From: CAVQDV01 sp963711375
GTDB lineage: Bacteria > Pseudomonadota > Gammaproteobacteria > Coxiellales > Coxiellaceae
Assembly (NCBI GenBank): GCA_963711375.1
Contig: CAVQDV010000005.1
Coordinates: forward strand, 558,001-622,000
Direction: 5' to 3'
Length of the DNA stretch: 64,000 bases
In this document: piece by piece, positions 57,395-64,000 of the stretch
Layout of the letters: each line of letters starts with the position of its first letter
Numbering within the stretch: position 1 is the first letter of the stretch
Position numbers and translations under genes: made by a program
Notes under the pieces: model-generated
Seen by the model: only the letters and a program-made list of their open reading frames with translations
Told to the model about the DNA's origin: nothing
Databases searched by the model: none

Positions 57395-60136
57395 TTATTC
57401 TAACTTGCCGTGGCATTGCTTGTATTTCTTGCCAGAGCCACATGGGCAAGGATCATTACGTCCCACCTTCGTATCGGTTCGAACAAAAGGCTGTTGGGAT
57501 TCTATATCGACAAGCTCGCCTTCTGCATTTTGCTCCTCTGGAAGTGCTGATAAAGCCCCCATTTCCGCATGCTGAAATTGCATATGAGGCATGGTTTGAG
57601 GCGCAAATTCATAGTGTTTTTCAGGGGCCACTTGTATTCTCGACAAGGTCGAAATGTAATCATATTTAATATTATCGAGCATAATCGCAAATAAATTAAA
57701 GGCCTCGCGTTTAAATTCCTGGGCTGGATTTTTTTGAGCAAAACTGCGTAAATGAATACCTTGACGCAAATGCTCCATCGAAGCCAAATGGTCTTTCCAT
57801 TGCGAATCCAAAATTTGGATCATAAAGGATTTCTCGAGTTTCTTTCGAGTTTCTAATTCAACTTCGGCCATTTTTGCTTCGTAGGTCGTTTTCACTTCCT
57901 CTAAAATTCGATGAATTAATGTTTCGCCATGTAAGGCGGCTTCCGCCTCTAGCCATTTTGAAATTGGCAATTTAAGGCCAAAATCCTGATCGATTTGCTG
58001 CTCTAGGCCTGCAATATCCCACTGTTCCTCAATGGTTTCTGGCGGAACAAATTGGTGGACCATGGTTTCTATCGCTTCTTCACGTAAGCTTTCCACCGTT
58101 TCTGAAATATCTTCTTTTTGCAGTAATTCGAAGCGTTGCTGATAAATCACTTTACGCTGATCATTCGCCACGTCATCAAATTCGAGCAATTGTTTTCGCA
58201 CGTCAAAATTAAGGCCTTCTACACGACGTTGTGCATTTTCGATGGCCTTGTTAATCCAAGGATGCGAAATCACATCGCCTTCTTTCACGCCCAAACGACG
58301 CATTAAATTTTGCATGCGGTCCGCTGCAAAAATTCGCAGTAAATTATCTTCCAGTGACAAGAAAAATTGCGAAGAACCGGGATCCCCTTGTCGACCGGAA
58401 CGTCCACGAAGCTGATTATCGATACGTCGCGATTCATGGCGCTCGGTTCCCAATACATGCAAACCGCCCGACGCAAGAACCGCTGCGTGACTTTCCTGCC
58501 AACGAGCTTTCGTTTTTTCAATGTCTTCTGGGGTCGGATTTTCCAGCTCTTCCAACTCGGCCTTTAAATTTCCGCCTAAAACAATATCGGTTCCCCGACC
58601 CGCCATATTCGTAGCAATGGTAACAGCACCCGGCCTACCCGCTTGTGCGATAATTTTTGCTTCACGTTCGTGCTGTTTTGCATTGAGCACTTCGTGTTGG
58701 ATTTTTGCTTTCGTCAATTGTTTGGAAATTAATTCCGAATTTTCGATGGAGGCGGTGCCCACTAAAACCGGCTGCTTTTTGTCCATGCATTTTTTTATAT
58801 CCGCAAGAATGGCTTCGTATTTTCCTTTTTGATTCAAAAAAACGTAGTCTTGTCGATCATCGCGAACCATTGCGATATTGGTGGGAATAACCACAACTTC
58901 CAAGCCATAAATTTTCTGAAATTCGTAGGCTTCAGTATCCGCCGTTCCCGTCATACCTGCCAATTTTTTAAATAAACGAAAATAATTTTGCAGCGTTATC
59001 GTGGCAAGAGTCTGGTTTTCTAGCTGAATATTAACACCTTCTTTGGCCTCCACGGCTTGATGTAAACCATCAGACCATCGGCGACCTTGCATTAATCGAC
59101 CGGTGTGTTCATCCACGATCAGCACTTCGCCATCTTTTACCACGTAGTGAACATCGCGATGAAATAAAGTGTGAGCGCGTAAAGCCGCAAAAACATAGTG
59201 CATTGTCGTAATATTATTCACATCATACAAACTATCGCCTTCGGCAAGAATGCCTTCGTTTGCCAGCAATTTTTCGATTTTTTTGTGGCCTTGCTCCGTT
59301 AAAAAAGCTTGACGGGTTTTTTCATCCAGCGTGTAATCGCCACGTTTATCGTCGGGGACTTCTTCTTCCTTTTGCCCCTCAGCCATAATTTGTCGCGTTA
59401 ATAAGGGAATTAGCTTATTGATTTTCGTATAAAGCTTTGATGATTCTTCGGCTTGGCCAGAAATAATTAAAGGTGTACGCGCTTCATCAATTAAAATAGA
59501 ATCCACTTCATCGATAATCGAATAATTTAGGGGCCTTTGTACGCGCTCGTTTAAGTCGTAAACCATGTTGTCGCGTAAATAATCGAAGCCGAATTCATTA
59601 TTCGTACCGTAAGTAATATCCGCGGCATAAGCTTCTTTTTTTTGATCCTGTGTCATGCCGGGTAAATTAACGCCCACTTTTATGCTTAAAAAATCATAAA
59701 TCGGCGACATCCATTCGGCGTCACGTTTTGCCAAATAATCGTTCACCGTCACCAAGTGCACGCCCTTACCTGGAAGCGCATTTAAATACGCTGCTAAGGT
59801 CGACATCAGGGTTTTACCTTCACCGGTGCGCATTTCTGCAATTTTTCCGTCGTGAAGGACCATACCGCCGATAAGCTGCACATCGAAATGACGCATGCCC
59901 ATCGTTCGAGAACTCACCTCACGAACGACTGCGAAAGCCTCGGGTAATAATTCATCCAAAGTAGCGCCCTGCGTCAATCGCGCTTTAAATTCCGCTGTTT
60001 TTCCAGCCAATTGCTCGTCATTCAAGCTCTTCATCGTGGGTTCGAGTGCATTCACTTTCGCGACCAACTTACGGCAAACACGAAGCATCCGCTCATTGCG
60101 GGTACCAAAAACTTTTTTGAAAATATTCGTGATCAT
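57395..60136 (-). CDS. secA: preprotein translocase ATPase SecA
   Basis: 913 residues, full length. Walker A 'MRTGEGKTLMSTLAAYLNAL', DEVD box 'YSIIDEVDSILIDEARTPLI', 'LVGTASIENSELISKQL', 'NMAGRGTDIVLGGN', 'RRIDNQLRGRSGRQGDPGSS' and the C-terminal zinc site 'CPCGSGKKYKQCHG'. It drives secretory proteins through SecYEG. ATG 60136 has AAGAG upstream. The promoter region is shared with the divergent dciA gene. Confidence 0.98.
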   Translation of the reverse strand: MITNIFKKVFGTRNERMLRVCRKLVAKVNALEPTMKSLNDEQLAGKTAEFKARLTQGATLDELLPEAFAVVREVSSRTMGMRHFDVQLIGGMVLHDGKIAEMRTGEGKTLMSTLAAYLNALPGKGVHLVTVNDYLAKRDAEWMSPIYDFLSIKVGVNLPGMTQDQKKEAYAADITYGTNNEFGFDYLRDNMVYDLNERVQRPLNYSIIDEVDSILIDEARTPLIISGQAEESSKLYTKINKLIPLLTRQIMAEGQKEEEVPDDKRGDYTLDEKTRQAFLTEQGHKKIEKLLANEGILAEGDSLYDVNNITTMHYVFAALRAHTLFHRDVHYVVKDGEVLIVDEHTGRLMQGRRWSDGLHQAVEAKEGVNIQLENQTLATITLQNYFRLFKKLAGMTGTADTEAYEFQKIYGLEVVVIPTNIAMVRDDRQDYVFLNQKGKYEAILADIKKCMDKKQPVLVGTASIENSELISKQLTKAKIQHEVLNAKQHEREAKIIAQAGRPGAVTIATNMAGRGTDIVLGGNLKAELEELENPTPEDIEKTKARWQESHAAVLASGGLHVLGTERHESRRIDNQLRGRSGRQGDPGSSQFFLSLEDNLLRIFAADRMQNLMRRLGVKEGDVISHPWINKAIENAQRRVEGLNFDVRKQLLEFDDVANDQRKVIYQQRFELLQKEDISETVESLREEAIETMVHQFVPPETIEEQWDIAGLEQQIDQDFGLKLPISKWLEAEAALHGETLIHRILEEVKTTYEAKMAEVELETRKKLEKSFMIQILDSQWKDHLASMEHLRQGIHLRSFAQKNPAQEFKREAFNLFAIMLDNIKYDYISTLSRIQVAPEKHYEFAPQTMPHMQFQHAEMGALSALPEEQNAEGELVDIESQQPFVRTDTKVGRNDPCPCGSGKKYKQCHGKLE

Positions 60137-60189
60137 GGAAACTCTTGTGGTTCTTGCTAAAGGTGCGATTTTCTCATAAATTGGACTCC

Positions 60190-60513
60190 ATGCAAACCAG
60201 TAATATTAAACGTTTCAAAGACCCTGAAAAAGTGTCTAAATTATTATCAAAAAGCACTTTGGGGCAATTGGTGGAAAAGGCCTATTTTTTGCTTTCAATT
60301 CAAGAAACGCTTTATCTCTGCTTGCCAGAAGGGATACGAGCTGAACATTGCCGCGTAGCCAACCTCAATGGAAAAACCCTAGTGATTGAGGCTGAGCAGG
60401 CCCACTTCGCCACTCGCCTACGCTATCAACAGCACGAAATTCTGGAAAAACTCAATGCAGGACTGGACGGCGTTGATATTCAGACCATCCAGGTGAAGGT
60501 TCGCCCCTATTAA
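60190..60513 (+). CDS. dciA: DciA-like (DUF721) protein
   Basis: 107 residues from MQTSNIKRFK. 'LGQLVEKAYFLLSIQETLYL' and 'HCRVANLNGKTLVIEAEQAH', then 'FATRLRYQQHEILEKLNA', match the DUF721/DciA family, the helicase loader found in bacteria without DnaC. It lies divergently next to secA, the standard position in gammaproteobacteria. Confidence 0.88.
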   Translation: MQTSNIKRFKDPEKVSKLLSKSTLGQLVEKAYFLLSIQETLYLCLPEGIRAEHCRVANLNGKTLVIEAEQAHFATRLRYQQHEILEKLNAGLDGVDIQTIQVKVRPY

Positions 60514-60593
60514 AGCTGGGGGTTCTGAGGAGGAGCAATGCTACCCCTAAGCGCCAGCGGTGGGTCCCCATCTCGCCGGCGTTTACTCCAGGG

Positions 60594-60621
60594 AGGAGTT
60601 CCCACCTGAGCGGGAACTCCT
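60594..60621 (+). terminator. strong hairpin after dciA
   Basis: AGGAGTTCCC and GGGAACTCCT pair perfectly over an eight-base loop, followed by TGGTAAAAATTTGC. The 60540-60600 stretch before it is GC-rich and repetitive (CAGCGG, CCGGCG). It is the likely end of the dciA transcript. Confidence 0.55.
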
Positions 60622-60716
60622 GGTAAAAATTTGCTCCAATTATGCGTTTTTAAGATTGCCTTAATATTGAAGGGATATAATGTCTTTATGCTTAATTCAA
60701 ATTTGGGAGAATTCTC

Positions 60717-60788
60717 ATGCAACGCTCTATTGAATTAAAACACTTACTCACCTTAGAACGTCTGAATGATGATTATGTGGATGCTTAA
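60717..60788 (+). CDS. 23-codon frame ahead of the large membrane protein
   Basis: MQRSIELKHLLTLERLNDDY then VDA and TAA. GGGAG seven bases before ATG 60717 is a better ribosome site than many in the window. The frame is the same as that of the 683-codon gene starting at 60798, and the gap is nine bases. Either the gene once started here and an in-frame TAA (perhaps from CAA) interrupts it, or this is a leader peptide with coupled restart at TTG 60798. Confidence 0.5.
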   Translation: MQRSIELKHLLTLERLNDDYVDA

Positions 60789-60797
60789 AGGCTGGTC

Positions 60798-62849
60798 TTG
60801 AAAAAGTTGCAGGAACGGCTTGAAGCTTCACTCCATAAAATAAGCCTTAAACAAAAGGAATTAAGAAAACAGTTGAATGCTAACTGCCAAGGTCATACTG
60901 ACTCAGAGGTCGAAGATAGAAAGAATAAAACCTTGGTCGCTCAATTGGATGAGATCTATACTGCTTACCCCAAAATTGGGGCATCCTTCAAGTCAATTCA
61001 AGCAACACTAGGTGAAATAGTGAATATGGATGAAAAGGTAACATCATTCCTTCAAAATTCCAAACTCTGGCAAAACACCTCTCGAGTCGCTCTAAAAATT
61101 ACCTTACCGGGTCAAGCGCCCGAAGAATCCCGACTTTTAATCGCCAAAGATTTAGTTGGGGGCAAATTAAAAGATAAATCCATGAAGACTGTCGCTAAAG
61201 CACTTTTCACTGGGAGATTAAATGAACCCATCCCTGATACCCCATCTCTTTTTGAAATCGTGGACACTTTCTTGCATAATGAATTAAAAAAAATCTCCTT
61301 CCGAGAAAACTTTTTTAACGACACACTTTCAGAGGCCAAAGCCGAAATAAAACTCGCCAAACGAAACCACCACATCCTGCGAAAAACGGCAAAAAAACAA
61401 TTTCTTTTTGCTGCTAAAAATGAAACCGCTAAGATATTATGGGAAGTGATAAATACTATCCAGGCTCAAAACCTCAATCTTCCTTATCAATGGATAAATT
61501 TTAAGAGTAAAATAGAGAAAATCGGAGCTTTAAAAAGTTATGACGAAACTAATCAAGCAAAAGAAGATGAAGCCCAAGAGCGCAACATAGATCCTTCCAT
61601 TCTTGAAACCAACAAAGATTGTTTAATCGCCAATCGCGATGTGGTCCAATTCGCGATCGATTTTAAAAAATATTTTGAAAATAATAACAAAATTAACCAG
61701 GATAAAAAGAATGAACTTCTCGAACTCACACAACAACTTGAGGAAACCACAAAACGCTGGCTCGACCCACATTTTAAAAAGCCAACTAAATTAACCACAA
61801 CGGATAAAGTTCGCGTTGGGCTAAAACTGGCCACGCTTCTTGTAGCCATACTCGCGGCCATTACAGCTCTTGCTCTTTTAGCCACTCCCTTAGCACCCAT
61901 CGCACCTTTCATAGGCATAGTGGCAATAATTGGTTTAGCGCCAATTTTGGACACATTTTGTAGTGCCCTATATTGTTATGCGCGTTATAAACGAAATTGG
62001 CTTGTAACCCAAAAAACCGAAATAATCACTGCTTCTGTGCTTGCACCCGTATTAATTTTTGTCTCCAATCTTGCTAGCATCTTTCACGCTGTTACCTCGA
62101 TTTTCAACAACTTCTCAACTGTCTTGGGAAAATATGCCATGCATGGCATGAGCCTAGCCGGCAACTCAGGCAGTATTAGTGGTATTTTTAAAAATTTACT
62201 AGGACTAGCTAAGCCGAGGGTACGCAATAATAAAGATCTAGAAAACTATTCCACAATAAGCCGAGAAGAAGCGCTGAGATTCATTTTAAAAACTGAGTCT
62301 TCACCGGCTCGCGCAGTAGCTCCAGCGCCTGCCCCGGGTAAAGCCCCTATTCCTGCACCTAAGCCAAAAACTTCTTTAGCGACTCATGTGGATAGCCTCT
62401 GGGGGAAACATCACGAAAAACCGTATGTATTTGTTTTTAAAGATTCCGCTGGCAATGTTCGAACACGAGGGACTCACTATCAACAATTTAAAGATTGGTT
62501 AATGGAAGAAAAAAATAAAGAATTATCTGAAATTAATCCACTACTTCAGCAATACGTTCGCTTACCTAGCGCTTCTAGCTTAGAAAATAGGCAAAATCTG
62601 ATTGGAAATTTAATCAAAACCAACCAAAAATATAAAAATGATAATTCCAGATCCTCTGAGCAGAATAGTCCGCTCACCGTTTCGGTAAACAAACTTTTGA
62701 GGCTTTTAGAGAGCGAGCGAAAAATTCTTGGAAAAATCTTGGATTATACGCCCACAGAATCGAAAAATGAAAAAAAGCAAGTCTACACATTCCAAGACGA
62801 TGAAGCTAAAAAAGATAATAAAGAAGGCTATCTAATTTTAAGCAGATGA
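60798..62849 (+). CDS. large coiled-coil/membrane protein, putative effector or surface protein
   Basis: 683 residues from TTG 60798 (AAAGG six bases upstream). Residues 1-330 are charged helices with coiled-coil character ('LQERLEASLHKISLKQKELR'). Residues about 345-440 hold three to four hydrophobic segments ('LATLLVAILAAITALALLAT', 'IGIVAIIGLAPILDTFCSAL', 'ITASVLAPVLIFVSNLASIF'). Near residue 510 a Pro/Ala linker 'APAPAPGKAPIPAPKPK' leads to a polar C-terminal domain. No signal peptide. Helical regions around a membrane hairpin are frequent in Legionellales effectors, but this is inference. Confidence 0.7.
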   Translation: MKKLQERLEASLHKISLKQKELRKQLNANCQGHTDSEVEDRKNKTLVAQLDEIYTAYPKIGASFKSIQATLGEIVNMDEKVTSFLQNSKLWQNTSRVALKITLPGQAPEESRLLIAKDLVGGKLKDKSMKTVAKALFTGRLNEPIPDTPSLFEIVDTFLHNELKKISFRENFFNDTLSEAKAEIKLAKRNHHILRKTAKKQFLFAAKNETAKILWEVINTIQAQNLNLPYQWINFKSKIEKIGALKSYDETNQAKEDEAQERNIDPSILETNKDCLIANRDVVQFAIDFKKYFENNNKINQDKKNELLELTQQLEETTKRWLDPHFKKPTKLTTTDKVRVGLKLATLLVAILAAITALALLATPLAPIAPFIGIVAIIGLAPILDTFCSALYCYARYKRNWLVTQKTEIITASVLAPVLIFVSNLASIFHAVTSIFNNFSTVLGKYAMHGMSLAGNSGSISGIFKNLLGLAKPRVRNNKDLENYSTISREEALRFILKTESSPARAVAPAPAPGKAPIPAPKPKTSLATHVDSLWGKHHEKPYVFVFKDSAGNVRTRGTHYQQFKDWLMEEKNKELSEINPLLQQYVRLPSASSLENRQNLIGNLIKTNQKYKNDNSRSSEQNSPLTVSVNKLLRLLESERKILGKILDYTPTESKNEKKQVYTFQDDEAKKDNKEGYLILSR

Positions 62850-62930
62850 AAATACCTCCTCAAGTTACCTCGGTCAATGAAGCCTAATTTTTTTTCCGGG
62901 GCTTTTTAACATACCCGTGCAAGAACACTG

Positions 62931-62990
62931 AAGAAATTAATTTTTATCCTGCTGTTTATAGTAAGATTTATTTTTTCCTGCCATGAGTAG
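62931..62990 (+). repeat. degenerate R2 repeat
   Basis: GAAATTAATTTTTATCCTGC, then GATTTATTTTTTCCTGCCATGA resembles the end of the R2 copies (TTTATTTTTTCCTGCAGTGA). Six or more substitutions; the left end is not recognisable. Confidence 0.4.
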
Positions 62991-63002
62991 GGCCTTATCA
63001 CC

Positions 63003-63431
63003 CTATCGTGAAATCTGCCGAGATCCGCCATTTACGTTCTTATTTTCGTCCAGAAATTTTTCATAAATCATTTTTACATCGCTTTTCATCAGAGGTTTGG
63101 AAAAAAAATCCTGCATCCCCACCTCTAAACAATGACTTCTAAGATTTTCTCCTTCACTAGTAACAGCGACAACAGGCACTTTGTGCTTAGGGATCTTTTT
63201 TTTAAATAATTTACACAGTTCATCACCGGTTATGTCGGGCAGTGAATAATCGAGCAGTACAAGGTCGAAAATCGTACTGAATTTCTTGATCGCCTCGACC
63301 CCGTTACTGGCGATGTGTGTTTTACAATTGAAATCCATCAAAAGATGGATTGTTATGTGCTGAATTAATTTTGAATCTTCTACTAATAAGACCCTTCGTT
63401 GTTTTGAAAAATCGTTTACTTCTAACTTCAT
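63003..63431 (-). CDS. stand-alone response-regulator receiver domain
   Basis: 142 residues, a single REC domain: 'RVLLVEDSKLIQHITIHLLM' (acidic pair), phospho-acceptor Asp in 'FDLVLLDYSLPDITGDELC', switch Thr in 'VPVVAVTSEG' and Lys in 'QDFFSKPLMKSDV'. No output domain, so it likely acts like a CheY or Spo0F relay. AGAGG precedes ATG 63431. No sensor kinase is visible next to it. Confidence 0.88.
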   Translation of the reverse strand: MKLEVNDFSKQRRVLLVEDSKLIQHITIHLLMDFNCKTHIASNGVEAIKKFSTIFDLVLLDYSLPDITGDELCKLFKKKIPKHKVPVVAVTSEGENLRSHCLEVGMQDFFSKPLMKSDVKMIYEKFLDENKNVNGGSRQISR

Positions 63432-63751
63432 TTTCTGACCTCTGCTAAGTTTATTTCTATCGGCCCTCTGTCAGGCCGTTCTATGCTGATATCAGATGGT
63501 GCTTCGAGTTATAAAAAACATAATATGCTTTCGTCGACCAATTCTAGTACATTCTGAAAATCTTCTTTTGAATTCCTTAAGAAATTCTTAAGGAATTATA
63601 TAGATTATAAAAAAATAATATGTAAGACTTAGGATAAAGATTTTGTGAGATATTTGCCATACTGCCTAAATTTTGATAAATTCCCCTTACTATCCTTCCA
63701 TAGATATTTTAAGATGATGGCCTAAATAGCGGCTAACCCGTAGGAAACACT
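63432..63751. other. divergent intergenic region
   Basis: 320 bases between the receiver gene and the winged-helix gene, AT-rich. Besides the palindrome at 63571-63597 I see no coding sequence. Both promoters must lie here. Confidence 0.5.
63571..63597. promoter_or_regulatory. 27-base palindrome, candidate operator
   Basis: AATTCCTTAAGAA-A-TTCTTAAGGAATT, perfect 13-base arms around one base, midway between divergent genes (about 140 bases from one start and 155 from the other). No T-run, so a protein-binding site is likelier than a terminator. Confidence 0.5.
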
Positions 63752-64000
63752 ATGACCGAAGAGCTTACTAAAAAATGGCACTTGGCTGAAAACCATGACG
63801 AGGAGCTCGTAACTGAATTTGAGTTTAAGCTATGGCGCGTCTTTAATGGTTTCACACGTTGGCAAGAAGATTGCGAACAATTTGTCTGTAGCGACCCCCT
63901 TAATGCTACGGAACTGGCGATACTCCATATCATTCGCATGAAAGACAGACCAAAAACGATTTACGAATTAGCAAGATTACTCAACCGCGACGATGCCAGT
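63752..64000 (+). CDS. winged-helix DNA-binding protein (5' part)
   Basis: First 83 codons; the gene continues past the window. MTEELTKKWHLAENHDEELV then 'TEFEFKLWRVFNGFTRWQED', 'NATELAILHIIRMKDRPKTI', 'YELARLLNRDD' matches the N-terminal part of the winged-helix MarR-like family. The recognition helix follows just where the window stops. AGGAAACACT precedes ATG 63752. The divergent palindrome may be its operator. Confidence 0.75.
   Translation, partial: MTEELTKKWHLAENHDEELVTEFEFKLWRVFNGFTRWQEDCEQFVCSDPLNATELAILHIIRMKDRPKTIYELARLLNRDDAS

Noticed and set aside
57391..58890. Several plus-strand frames inside secA
   Set aside because: All are antisense to a full-length conserved SecA.

Overview
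The window looks like a chromosome segment of an AT-rich gammaproteobacterium of the Legionellales type (Legionella/Coxiella/Aquicella-like). This is inference. It rests on the core block pilA-pilC-pilD-coaE-zapD next to mutT-secA-dciA, and on eukaryote-like accessory proteins: a U-box/ankyrin/Ras-like protein, a long nucleoside hydrolase and a large 2OG-Fe(II) oxygenase. I cannot name the species.

Layout. 1-8.4 kb: tandem secreted paralogs, a MarR-GNAT fusion, membrane and metabolic genes, and a TauE/SafE gene killed by one nonsense codon. 8.5-52.4 kb: a 44-kb accretion zone on a tRNA-Thr(CGT) gene at 52354-52429 (minus strand). Copies of the 3' half of this tRNA, decayed to varying degrees, recur near 8.5, 19.4, 23.6, 29.8, 32.2 and 43.0 kb, and each lies at a change of gene content. 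The two best preserved units are 32.17-43.03 kb and 43.0-52.35 kb. The first has a tyrosine integrase, an excisionase-like protein, a primase-helicase, HigBA, a HEPN-like protein, a Sel1 protein and two Rap1a-like proteins. The second looks like a P4 satellite: a P4-type integrase, AlpA, a Toprim primase, a P-loop helicase, GTGCAC iterons and unknown cargo. Between 19.4 and 32.2 kb lie MazEF, two AbiE-type loci, acetyltransferases, a broken MerR gene, the 2OG oxygenase and an AlbA/Schlafen-type ATPase. 52.4-64 kb: pilus assembly, CoA synthesis, cell division, Sec export, DciA, a large membrane protein with an interrupted reading frame, a stand-alone receiver and a winged-helix gene running off the end.

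A palindromic repeat family with core CCAGGCTAGCCTGG separates unrelated genes between 7.9 and 18.4 kb, with fragments at 24.7 and 26.7 kb. It lies at gene ends and supplies stop codons. Threonine dehydratase, a membrane protein and a LuxR regulator all end in -PG because the repeat reads CCA GGC TAG. The U-box protein ends exactly at a repeat edge with Cys-Leu-Ile-Gln, a CaaX-type prenylation motif. Multidomain U-box + ankyrin + Ras-like fold (with a lost P-loop lysine) + CaaX is the most striking single object in the window. It is encoded with a nucleoside hydrolase and next to a divergent LuxR regulator.

Second in interest are the cargo genes that I cannot assign: the 551-residue protein encoded with the integrase (40.1-41.8 kb), the 253-residue protein at 49.4-50.2 kb, and the overlapping pair at 51.05-52.15 kb beside the tRNA. 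They sit where satellite elements commonly carry defence genes.
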